Part shown: piece after piece, positions 1-9,845 of the stretch
How the letters are laid out: each line of letters opens with the position of its first letter
How positions within the stretch are numbered: the first letter of the stretch is position 1
Source of the DNA: Trachythela sp. YZ-2020
Lineage: Eukaryota > Cnidaria > Anthozoa > Malacalcyonacea > Clavulariidae
Length of the DNA stretch: 64,000 bases
Direction of reading: 5' to 3'
NCBI GenBank assembly: GCA_016169945.1
Contig: JADLSH010000289.1
Location: forward strand, 1-64,000
Notes under the pieces: generated by a model
What the model saw: the letters and a program-made list of their open reading frames with translations, nothing else
Databases searched by the model: none
Told to the model about the DNA's origin: nothing
Made by a program: the position numbers and the translations under genes

Positions 1-1525
1 TCATCATCAAATATAGCAATTTCTTGCAAGTAATTTTTCGCTTCTTTTACTTAACATATAATCAATCGTGAGGAAATCAAACATTAAAGGCATTTCAGAA
101 AAGCGACGGATGCAGGTAGTGGGGAACTATCATTTATATACTACAGCAATATTAGAACAATTTCTTATATCATATTCTGCATGTTAATCCTACAACTACT
201 TGATGGGCGATAAACTGAATTACACATCTTTACAGGAGGACACTGTGACACCTGCAATGCATACGTGCATATATCAAAATATATATTGAGCTTTTCAAAA
301 CAAGGTTTATAGTTTATACATAAATCCTTTTATTTTAGAAAAGGTGATTTTCAATCAACAAGTTAAATCCCCAACATACATGCACTCGCCATATCAGTAT
401 GTATATACAGTTACATCCTCACTGCAAATCAGCCTGAAATGGACTATACTGGCAATATCTTTAGGAAAATTCTAAGTCCTTAAAAATAAAAATACTGTAC
501 CAATACTTGTCGATCCTCTGAAAATATAACTTTCCCAACGATGGAGATAACACTTGGTCTTCTCCAACAAGAGCACAGGGGACATTTCCGGACCGTTTTG
601 GAGCACCAAACTTCAGGGTCTTCATGGTCCTTCATGGTCATACAAAGAAATGAAATACATGTATATAAGATACAATTTTAACATACTGACAACACATGTT
701 TACACGCTTATAAGTAACTAACTATAACAATAAAAGCTTAAGGTTAAATTTAACTATCATGCAGAAAAAAACAAAACTAAACAGTTTACAGGTTTGATAA
801 ATACATTCATTTGATATTCAATGTTGGTAGGTTTTACCAATTATATTATATCTTCATGATGCCCAGATTATCGTGTTCTTAAAAAGCGTCGGAATTATTA
901 GCAGTTTACTGCATAAGAACTAACCAGGAAAATTGCTTACCATTAAGTCCAAAGGTTTTCCATTTTGCTTTAATGGGTTTAAGTGATAAATGCGAGGCTG
1001 TCTATAATTACCTACGGATGCCTGAGAAGTTAATTCCTTCACAATAAAATCAATATAGAAGCAATTTGACGACATAAAACAATTCGTTTTGCTTTACTTC
1101 GCCCCAAAAATCGCATGTAAGTTCTGCAAATAAACATTGACATGATATTACTGATTCAATATTTACCCATATGGATCAGCAGTTACTGTCTATACAAACA
1201 GACATGTTCGTATAAAATTGCTTACACTCTGTATGGAATAAATTACACAAGGCAACTCTTTTCCCACCCCTGCATTTTCATCGACTAAATAGTTAATCAG
1301 TATGTTCAAACAATAAACTTACTTGCCTTTGGGCTTTTTGGCTGGCTCATTCCTTTACTAATCCCATAATATATCAATGTCTCATTTTTCAGCCAATCGT
1401 TTGAAGACAATCTTTCTTAAATTCTTTCCCCTATCTCCAACCTCCAATTCCTGCTACAAGACTCTTCTGGCATTTAATCGTGAATGAGCCATTATGTTAA
1501 TTTAGGTAACATTACCTACGTTATT
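1..1525. other. Intergenic or intronic AT-rich DNA
   Basis: No gene is visible apart from the possible exon at 461-625. A dispersed repeat lies at 786-886; its close relative is at 36301-36392 (both carry a run starting CAGGTTTGATAAATACA). The rest shows no recognisable structure. Confidence 0.5.
461..625 (-). CDS. Possible coding exon, unrecognised
   Basis: A 54-residue open frame starts at an ATG at 625 and ends with TAA at 461-463. Its composition is protein-like and balanced (it includes FGAPKRSGNVPC near its start and LGKLYFQRIDKYW further on), unlike the surrounding AT-rich DNA. I do not recognise the protein. A second frame across the same bases is also open and cysteine-rich, so the frame choice is uncertain. 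It could be a last exon, since several AG dinucleotides lie just upstream, or chance. No neighbouring exon was found. Confidence 0.28.
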   Translation of the reverse strand: MKTLKFGAPKRSGNVPCALVGEDQVLSPSLGKLYFQRIDKYWYSIFIFKDLEFS

Positions 1526-1540
1526 TCACTCATTGAATAA

Positions 1541-1822
1541 TAATTGAAGGGTTTTGTAGATGGAAAATTATTGAGTGTGAATTATATGCACATTTTATTA
1601 GACTCTAACCAGGAACAGGTGCAGAAAAAATGCAACTATAGGTCCTGGCAGGAATCGAACTGCAGCCCTGCGATTCCGGTGCAGCACTCAACCAACTTGA
1701 GCTACAGGAGTCCAGTTGCTGAGCTCTAACCACAAGTTAATATATATATGCTTTGAGGGTACTGCTATGTTGAAGTTGTGGGTAACTATCAAAAGATTTT
1801 GTTGGCATCTCACTCGATTGAA
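1541..1822 (-). mobile_element. tRNA-derived SINE-like repeat, copy 1
   Basis: On the minus strand, 1642-1713 resembles a tRNA: an A-box-like run (TAGCTCAAGTTGG) and a B-box-like run (GTTCGATTCC) are spaced as in a tRNA promoter. The arms outside it are shared with the copies at 2.8, 6.2, 62.6 and 62.9 kb. A stretch of about 45 bp around TTTTGTAGATGGAAAATTA occurs at both ends (1535-1578 and 1820-1862) as a direct repeat. RNA polymerase III transcription is inferred from the boxes. Confidence 0.6.
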
Positions 1823-2261
1823 TAATAATTGAAGAGGTTTTGTAGATGGAAAATTATTGAGTAATAAATTATATACATTTGAAAATAGGTACGCAAATAC
1901 GTACATGTACGTCTACGTTTAGTGCATGTCAGCCCTATTGATGTCAGCATGTAGTGATGTAGTCACAAGTGAATTAAAGTCAACAAGCCTAAGTTTCATT
2001 GTTTGAATCTGCTCTCAGTTAGTATAAACTCACAAAGCTCCCGGTAAAAGTGAAAACATATTGATACTATGAAAATATTAAAATCATGACTCTTTTGCTT
2101 ACTTTCTGGAAAAGCCTTACCCAGAAACCTTGTTCTTTTAGACACTGATCCAAGAGCATAAATGAAAGATCATCACCTCTGATCGAGTAGTTATTTTGTA
2201 GTTATAGCAATAGCCAAGTGAAGAAGGGTATTAATTACGTTTTGTTTCTTTAATTAATAGC

Positions 2262-2375
2262 TTTGTAGTTTGATTGAGTATTTTGAGTTTGATTAGAGTA
2301 TTTTAGAGTCTGATTGATTTTGAGTCTGATTAAGTATTTTGAGTTTGATTGAGTATTTTGGGGTTTGAGTATTTG
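2262..2375. repeat. Short tandem repeat, about 20-bp unit
   Basis: Five to six imperfect copies of a unit like GAGTTTGATTGAGTATTTT run in tandem. No coding sense is apparent. Confidence 0.7.
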
Positions 2376-2804
2376 AACAAGTAAATCAGAAGTTTCCTTG
2401 TGTTTTTATTTCTGCTTTATTATAATAATCTATGCTGTTTATGGTATCAATTTAAAGGGCCCACAGTAATGGCAAGAAGTTAAATAAATAAATAAAAACA
2501 AATAGAAAGGTGTAATTAGCTTATATTGAAATAGCTGAACCATGCAACATAAAATTATCGAAGACCACGCTACATCAGAACAAGAAACTGCAACATATAT
2601 AAAGCAACTAACTATTTTAAATATTTATTAGTCATGTACTCACATGACTATGGAAACAAACAGATCGGTATCGTTTTATAAGTTGGTTCGTCATCTCGAC
2701 TACCAGTTGTCGGCAAGCCCTGTGACGTCGCAAAACGTCATAGAAAAGTTAGTCGCCATATAGTCCGAATTTATCGATAACATAGCGCTTAAGACGTAGA
2801 CGCA

Positions 2805-2995
2805 AAATGCAATTATAGGTTCCTGGCAGGAATCAGACCTGCGCAGCCCTTGCAATTCCGATGCAGCGCTCCAACCAATGAGCTCAGATTCCAGTTGTTG
2901 AGCTCCAACCACAAGTTAATGTATATATACTAGGTTACTGCCATGTTAAGTTGTGGGTAAATATCTAGAATTTTTGTTGGCTCACTCAATCGGGT
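2805..2995 (-). mobile_element. tRNA-derived SINE-like repeat, copy 2
   Basis: The minus strand at 2820-2893 matches the tRNA-like core of the 1.6-kb copy. The upstream arm is also shared, including the segment around AACTTGTGGTT and the end near 2990 that reads CCGATTGAGTGAGCC on the minus strand. The copy is more diverged than copy 1. Confidence 0.55.
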
Positions 2996-3093
2996 GTATT
3001 TATGAATTACGTATCTCTGTCCCAAAATGTAGTAAACCATGGTGATATACACCTGATAATCTTTCATCTCATCTGATGACTGGTAGAAATCGC

Positions 3094-3276
3094 CTAGTTG
3101 TGGGGTTGATTTGTCTTTTGATCCTGTTTTCTCGCGTAATATATAGCTATTATAGCTGCGGCGGTCCCAACTATATAAAACATAGCAATAGTTACTGTCG
3201 ATGAGAGTGTTGATGGAAATATTGCATCAATCCTTTTCCTCAAGTTGATCAATACATTTGCTCTAAAATTGCTCAA
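3094..3276 (-). CDS. Small ORF with one membrane segment, unrecognised
   Basis: Sixty residues: a basic N-terminal part, one hydrophobic helix (IAMFYIVGTAAAIIAIYYA) and a polar tail with QDQKTNQ. The 5' half lies inside an inverted repeat (3189-3432), so this may be a transposon-shuffled gene tail and not an independent gene. I do not recognise it. Confidence 0.22.
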   Translation of the reverse strand: MSNFRANVLINLRKRIDAIFPSTLSSTVTIAMFYIVGTAAAIIAIYYARKQDQKTNQPHN

Positions 3277-3432
3277 CTTCCCTGTTTACTAGCATACTGG
3301 TCAATCAATCACTGAAACAGGAGACGCCATTGGTCGATTCACACACACAGGAAGTTGAGCAATTTTAGAGCAAATGTATTGATCAACTTGAGGAAAAGAA
3401 TTGATGCAATATTTTATCCAACACTCTTACTG
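3189..3432. repeat. Inverted repeat, arms about 85-90 bp
   Basis: The segment 3189-3282 is nearly the reverse complement of 3353-3432, with a spacer of about 70 bp. Both arms contain the run TTGATCAACTTGAGGAAAA or its complement. Both reading frames that cross the arms are open, which suggests a short coding segment was duplicated in inverse orientation. Confidence 0.75.
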
Positions 3433-3610
3433 CATCAGTAAATATTGAGAGGTAATCTTCAAATTTTGGATTGTTTTCAGCTTCAATTTTCTCACGCATC
3501 TTTCGCTCCCAGCCTCTTTTGAGATCTGCGCCAACCGCTTCCTGCCTCAACTCTGCGTGGATCTTTTCACCAGCATTTTGGACTGTTGTAATCTTAATTT
3601 CCTCACTCCT
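3383..3610 (-). pseudogene. Exon-like coding remnant, unrecognised
   Basis: An open frame of 75 codons reads like a charged helical protein (GEKIHAELRQEAVGADLKRG, then KMREKIEAENNPKFEDYL). It runs into the right arm of the 3.2-3.4 kb inverted repeat and stops at 3383. There is no ATG start at its 5' end, so it would be an internal exon or a broken copy. The family is not recognised. Confidence 0.3.
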
Positions 3611-5104
3611 TTATAGTAGTATAGGTTCTATGTCTAGACTAATAGGTAACTCATAAATAACTCAGGTAACTCAGATAACTCTTCTTGATGATGTAGAGTA
3701 ACCTCAGGCGATGTAGATAACTCATAGGTATGGAGTAACTCCTTGACCTTTCCACATGGGCTCTTAGTCATGTTAATGTTAATAAATCTTTACTGCACAA
3801 GTCACAAGAGTAATCTGCTATGTGCCATGTATTCACTTATTTCCCTAGTAATAAGGTCGTAGTCATTACCAACCATAGTTTTTGTAATCTATATGTTTGA
3901 AGTGGTCAGGGATCATCCTAAGCAGTGGTCTTTTGGATAGTATTCCAGTGTTTTTTGGTGTTTTAAATTCAATTGCCAGAAGTAATATAGTGTTTACTAA
4001 TAGCTTTTTTGCCAGCATGGCTTCAGTTTATGGTAGTGCTCGTAATGAGAACCTTGAGTTTATTCCTCTTGTCCTCGGATAGACTAGCTGATATATGATT
4101 AAGTGTATTGCGCTCTTTCTGTTTTGGCATTATTATAGAAGATATTTCCATTGGTAAGTCATAGTTTTTTCACTATAGTATATTCATTACCAGTTGCTAC
4201 ATTGATTTGACTCCTACATTGAAGAAACGTGATATTGGATCAAGAGGTATAATCGCACTAAGTTAGCTTTCCACACTAAGGTTGCAAGAACATTTTCGTT
4301 TAGTCATCTATTAAAAACATTGGTTAGTCACTTGATACCGTCTGTGATTGCGTATCTACTAAGTCTACTTAAGTTTGCGGTGTGTATAGCTATCTTTGTC
4401 ACTACATTATTTAACGTAACATACTGAAGCTCAAACTCTAGTTGTTAAAGTCATATTTCACTGTGTCTGGAGTCACTTAGTAAATACTGTCTACCTTGTA
4501 TGAGTAAGTAGTACTTCACATATTTGGTATGTACGAGAAGAACAAGCAGCCAGTTTGGAATCAGTCCTGTATGCTTTCATTGGGATATTTGAAGAATGAG
4601 TGGCAGTAAAGTTAATTATAGCTCCATTCTCTACAATACATCATTCTAAGCTCTTACTTGTAAGTTCCAGACTCCACCATTTTTATTCACCATCCTCTTT
4701 TTCATTACATGGGTCTGGAAAATTTGTGAGTATACTGTCATGCCCACCAAATGTCTACCCAACTCAACCGCTATCTTTTGTTCACTGGGATCCACTTCAA
4801 AGAACTTTTAGCTGACTGATCTGAAGTTGCGCCTTATTGATCACATCTAGTGGATCAGTACCTGGGGCAATGTACTTAATCTAGAAACTTACGAACTTTT
4901 AACTATTTTTTAATATTGATTCTTTACAATATCTTGACAGCTTTTTAACTTATAAACTCATAGTATTATCATGATTATATGTTATATAGTATTTTTAAAT
5001 TGTATGTCATATAGTTATAGTATAAGAGGGCCACTCAGTTAGTCAGTTGATATACTGTTCGAGTGTTTACTCCTCGTTAAATAAAGTTGATTGATTGATT
5101 GAAT
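3611..5104 (+). other. Non-coding stretch ending like a LINE 3' end
   Basis: Only short chance frames are open. At the right edge AATAAA (5080-5085) is followed by a tandem GATT tail (5087-5102). That ending is what non-LTR elements of the CR1/L2 type leave, so part of this stretch may be a very old LINE 3' end. No reverse-transcriptase motif remains. Confidence 0.3.
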
Positions 5105-5485
5105 CTGGATTGCCTCCCACATATTTAATGTCCACTCATATGCCCACCAGAAAGGTTGAGCTTTTAATCAGTTCCTTCTTAACCATAAAACATTATACTA
5201 TAGAAGATATTGCGCGCCATATGCTGTCAGACCGGAGAGAAGATAAATAATAAAAATAATGGTGTGTTGTACTTGACTACATGTTTTTGGTGTACACTTG
5301 GGTGCCACACTGTCCTCTAGATTAACCAAGTGATTTGAGGTTCTTGGTGTACCTTTTTTTGGTTGTTGTTTTTTCTGGAAGGCCAACAAAATTAACATTT
5401 TCATTTAATCCAAATTTCATCTTATTAGTTGAGGACTGTTAGTATGTTATTATATCCAGCTATCTTTTCCTTGTTAATGATCGGA
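5105..5485. repeat. Dispersed repeat, intact (empty-site) copy
   Basis: This segment matches 62516-62604 followed directly by 63105-63505, about 57 kb away. The distant copy is split by SINE DNA at the point matching 5190-5206, so this one shows the pre-insertion state. On the minus strand, 5198-5404 has a 68-codon frame ending in a hydrophobic segment similar to the C-terminus of the 63112-63342 frame. Confidence 0.75.
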
Positions 5486-5529
5486 TGAGGCAACTTCCTC
5501 TAGTATGAGATAGACAACTTCCTCTAGTA

Positions 5530-5935
5530 GAGAGTACAACACCATAAATGGATGGACACCTGAAGAAAATGAGGGAGTAAATCCTAGCGATACAACAGAC
5601 CCACATCAGGAGATTGGAGGTAATGGCAACCTAAAAATTCAAGCAGATCACATTTCCAGGGCACGCTAGACAGAACAGTTGAGCAAAGGGATTAAGCACG
5701 GAGAATCAGAAGGAGTACATCGACCCAACAGAAAGGATTACAGGTCTAAGAGGGGCTAGAGATAGATTTGAACAAGAAGGCAATTGGAGGAGTTGAGAGA
5801 ACCAACAGGAGGAAGACGTTAAGAAAGTAGACTTCCAACGGTTTAAGAAGTGCTAAAGAAAACCTCCAGTTGTATTATCAGCTTTGGCAATATCAATAGC
5901 AGGTGTTATCACAACCATTAATAGGTGACAGAAGA
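5530..5935 (+). pseudogene. Decayed coding remnant with a membrane-like segment
   Basis: A plausible splice acceptor (CTCTAGTAG) precedes an open stretch that reads WTPEENEGVNPSDTTDPHQE. It meets a stop near 5669. Farther on, a second open piece carries a hydrophobic run (VVLSALAISIAGVITTIN). The two could belong to one broken membrane protein. A 30-bp segment including AAGCTATCGTCCAGGGAG is then repeated at about 5938 and 5992. No family is recognised. Confidence 0.25.
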
Positions 5936-6204
5936 AGAAGCTATCGTCCAGGGAGGCTGGGAGCCACAGTAAGTAATAGGTGACAGAAAAGCTATCGTCC
6001 AGGGAGCTGAGGCCACCTGCAAGCTTGCCAAAGCTGTATATAATCTAGAGTCAGAAGCTATGCTCATTATTAGCACTACTCTTACTAAGCATTTTGTCAC
6101 AAGTCATATCCTGGGGTGCAAAATGTTTAGCTTGATTAACAATTAACAATCTAGTATATACAGTACCACTAGTGCGTATATACATGAACTTTAATGGTTA
6201 GGAG

Positions 6205-6395
6205 CTCGAAAAACTGGACTCTGTAGCTCAGTTGGTTCGAGCGCTGCACCGGAATCGCAGGGCTGCAGTTCGGGATTCCTGCCAGGGACCTATAGTTGCA
6301 TTTTTCACTTAGCTGTTCCTGGATTAGGTCTAATAAATGTTTATAATTTACACTCTAATAATTTTCCATCTACAAAAACCTTCAATTATTATTTT
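6205..6395 (+). mobile_element. tRNA-derived SINE-like repeat, copy 3
   Basis: Plus-strand copy of the family. The A box TAGCTCAGTTGG is perfect, at about 6224-6235. A B-box-like GTTCGGGATTC follows at about 6269. The 3' arm has AATTTTCCATCTACAAAA and CTTCAATTATTATT as in the other copies. A one-base insertion in the B box suggests this copy is inactive. Confidence 0.65.
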
Positions 6396-7030
6396 AACAC
6401 CCATTTGGATGTTAAATATGATCTTAAAGCAAACTTAAATCATATTTAAATAATATTAATTGATACAGCTAGTGACAATTGGTGCAATTGGTCTGAACCA
6501 AATCTGTCAGGAATGTCAGTGCCATTTGAAAGCTGCTAGACTATAAATATAGGACAATTACAATGTATTGCCTTTATTGAACGCCACTTCGCAATGGAAT
6601 TTGCAGATCGGATCGGTACAAATTGTTGTTTATATTTTTCTAACCTTGCTAAGAATAGATAGTTTGCAGGTTTTATATGGAAATTCACATCGGTAAATTA
6701 AAAATATGTTCAACGGAATTTCACAGTGACTTCGCATATATATGAACAGATATTTCACAATTAAATTGCTTAAATGACAAATCAAATATAGAATCAATCT
6801 TACTATAACTGTGATTTCATAGATATTCTGCACTTTGAGAAGTAATAAATCCAAATTTACTGCAAAATATTTCAGTAAGGTCGCAGTCTTAAGAAGGTAT
6901 AATTTGATTGGTTCCTGTTGCCGAATTGTTAGCCAATGAAAATCACTTCCCACACAGGGTAAACCCATGCTGGCATGCTGCGGTGTTCACTTTGCTCTCT
7001 GCTTAGCTCTTCACACGAACTTCAGCAATA
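6396..7030. other. Nothing recognised
   Basis: AT-rich DNA. The longest frame (6630-6968, minus) has skewed hydrophobic composition typical of AT-rich chance frames, and no motif. Confidence 0.5.
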
Positions 7031-7420
7031 TATTTGCGCGAGTTATTTGCGTCAAGGTTTGAAAAGGCATCTCTTAATACATATTCATGTAAAGTCCGCA
7101 GATATTGTATTATTAGTCCGACAATCTATAATGCACAATGCATAAACAAGGTCGCTGCACAAATGCATATTAAACAATGTCGCTATTGTATTTATATTCA
7201 TCATTCATATTCAACCAATTTTGTATCATTATTTGCGCGAGTTATTTGCGTCAAGGTTTGAAAAGGCATCTCTTAATACATATTCATGTAAAGTCCGCAG
7301 ATATTGTATTATTAGTCCGACAATCTATAATGCACAATGCATAAACAAGGTCGCTATTGTATTTATATTCATCATCATTTATATTTGCGCGAGTTATTCA
7401 CGTCAAGGTTTCAAAACTAG
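7031..7420. repeat. Tandem duplication, period about 199 bp, with a third partial copy
   Basis: The run TATTTGCGCGAGTTATTTGC starts at about 7031 and again at about 7230, each followed by about 120 nearly identical bases. A third, more diverged start is at about 7382. An internal deletion distinguishes the second unit from the first. Confidence 0.8.
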
Positions 7421-7861
7421 ATATTATGCTTATAAACATATGCTATTTCATTCGAACTGTATCGCTCGATTACAACTTCGAACTGTATCGACTATATGCA
7501 TTTGTTCGAAATAAAGTTCGCCATAATTAGAACAATTGTAGAATGTAATATTAGGAACAATAGAACATTATAGAAGTGATCTGACCCGTACCAAGCACCC
7601 ACTCTGTATATTTACTATTACATTTTTGAAATCTCGGTTGCGCGATTTCCAAACTTTCCAGTCAGGCCAAGCACAAAGGCAGCAAATTAGTCTGAGCTGC
7701 TGTAAGTTGTTTAACTCGTCATTTAATAGTGCATCCCTGCTATAAAGTGAGCTAATAAGGTATTGCATATCACAGTCCATAGTCGCCTTTGATAAATATT
7801 GAATACATGCATGTATATTTATGACACTAATAGCTGTGGCACAAAACACAAACTTTGGCCC

Positions 7862-8069
7862 TGATAATTGTTCATATCAAGCTCAGGCAATATATCTAAT
7901 CCTTTTTAAGAGATAAATAGTAGCAGTGGTCAGGAATTAAGAAGTTGTAGCCTTGAAAAATGATAATTGTTCATATCAAGCTCATGCAATATATCTAATC
8001 CTTTTTAAGAGATAAATAGTAGCAGTGGTCAGGACTCAGGAATTAAGAAGTTGTAGCCTTGAAAAATAT
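7862..8069. repeat. Tandem duplication of a 100-bp unit
   Basis: The unit starting TGATAATTGTTCATATCAAG is present at 7862-7960 and 7961-8069. The second copy has a short insertion (GACTCAG) and otherwise differs very little, which suggests a recent duplication. Confidence 0.85.
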
Positions 8070-8161
8070 AGGGGAAAACCAGTGGCTTAATATTCAGTTT
8101 GGTAGGCTGAAAACACAACTTTGATTTTTAGGTCTTACAGTACAAAGTATTTAGCAAGTAA

Positions 8162-8662
8162 TTAACCCATTTAGCTTGCCATGTGCCCTACTTTAGTATT
8201 ATACTCTGTTTAATGCCAGACTGGTAGGTGCCAGCTAAATTGGGTTATTAGTCATAATAGGCCAAAGAAAAAATATTTGGGTTTCCGGTTTCTCAACCCT
8301 ACCTACTGTTGCTTGTGGCTGCCAAAATCCCAACCCTAAACTTGAATAGATTTATGATGCTGAAAAGTTTTTCCCCTGTCCCTGTGCAGAAAATATAGTT
8401 GCCCGAAGAAGGAAATTCGAAACAATCTGACAGGAAATTTCTTTTGCCTGTGTAAACATGCACTAAAAAGGCATGAGGTCTGATTCTATGAACATTAAAT
8501 AAACATTAAGTTAAGAAAAAAAAATTAAACCAACCTACCATACATAGGTTTTTTCAACAAGAAAAAAGAAACTTTTGCTATAGTCATTAATTGTCTTGTG
8601 TTTAGACAGAGTAAAATACTAAAGTAGGGTGTATCTGGATGCATTGCAAGCTAATGGGTTAA
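8162..8662. mobile_element. Non-autonomous TTAA-flanked inverted-repeat element
   Basis: TTAA at 8162-8165 is followed by CCCATTTAGCTTGC. The right end is its reverse complement, running into TTAA at 8659-8662. The imperfect terminal repeats extend about 50 bp and share CCCTACTTTAGTATT. TTAA targets with termini starting CCC fit the piggyBac superfamily. There is no transposase frame inside. A further TTAACCCATT terminus lies alone at 8693. Confidence 0.6.
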
Positions 8663-9596
8663 CAAGAAACACTGGCAGATAGTTTTGTTAACCCATTAAC
8701 TGGCAGTACCCTACCCGACTGACGAGTAAATCATGTTTTATATGATCTACTCCGGGGTACTCCCGGAGAAGAGACACAGGATTTTAAGAGAACGAGAACA
8801 CCTAAAGTTAAAACTGAACGTTTTAAACGGTCTTTTTTTAATAGATGTTTATTCAATTATTTTTGATAACTAGGTATTGATGTAGAATGTAGATTAACCT
8901 AATGCTCTAATTTTATCTATTTTTAACTTATTATAAAATAATTTAGAGTCAATTACTATCTTGAAACTAATTAGTTTGTAGGTACAATAGAATTGCAATC
9001 TTCTTGCCTTTCTTATTGACAATCTTGTAAAGCCACACGTATGTTGTGATGCTATATTTTACAATAAAGACTTTTATTATTATTATTATTATTATTATAT
9101 AGTTTATTTTTGTAAAACGTCAATATGAAATTTTGAATTTTTTGCTGTTATAGTAATTCATAGGAAAATTTTTTAAATTCTCAAATTTTTGGCTGTAAAT
9201 TCAAAATCAGAGATGCCAACATATATAGTCTTGTTCGTCAATGCCTGAGCTTTAAGAAAATGCCTGTTGGCAGCTTGTAACAAACAATGCCATCAAACAC
9301 TTTTTCTGGGCACATTTTTAAGAGTTGGCTGGCCGTCTATTAAAACTGAAGCAATATCGGAGTGACGAAATTGTTTACTGTGACTTTGTGTATTGAAAAT
9401 GTGTAATGTATTGAGGTTGACCACCACGTGTAGCACCAAACAGTTCACTGAAACCCGCCTATTAATATGCTATATCATTAACGGAAATATGTTGGCCGGG
9501 GCTATACGATTTCTTCTGAAAAGGGAACTTATTGGAGAGGGAGGGGGCGGGGCTTCTTTCAGAGGGGAGTTGTTTAGGGCGTGAAAATTGTTGATA
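8663..9596. other. Nothing recognised except an ATT microsatellite
   Basis: An (ATT)n tract lies at about 9072-9100. The short frame at 9393-9584 shows no motif. Confidence 0.5.
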
Positions 9597-9746
9597 ATAA
9601 TATTACCATAATATTTGACAATTATTCGATAAAAGCGGCTTAAAACGCTTTAGGTGATTATCGCGTATTAATCCGAGGTAGCGCAACCAATCAGCGTTGA
9701 GAATTTTCAATAATCACCTATATATGTAATTTTACTAATAAACAAT
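9597..9746. mobile_element. Non-autonomous element fragment, sister of 14831-15001
   Basis: The block from AAAAGCGGCTTAAAACGC to AATAATCACCTA matches the element at 14.9-15.0 kb, including the shared run AACCAATCAGCGTTGAGAAT. The right end (ATGTAATTTTACTA) mirrors the left end of the 14.8-kb copy, so the two copies together define the inverted termini. Confidence 0.6.
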
Positions 9747-9845
9747 TAATGCAGACAGACAAACAAATAAATTTTAAAATACTATATTAATCGTAGATAT
9801 TGTATCATCATAATTTATATATACAATAATGCTTTCGCATTCGTT

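Noticed and set aside
6216..6290. Functional tRNA gene
   Set aside because: A and B boxes are present, but no good acceptor stem can be drawn and the core is embedded in a repeated element, so it is a SINE.
6630..6968. 112-codon minus-strand frame
   Set aside because: Hydrophobic AT-rich composition, no motif, no splice context.
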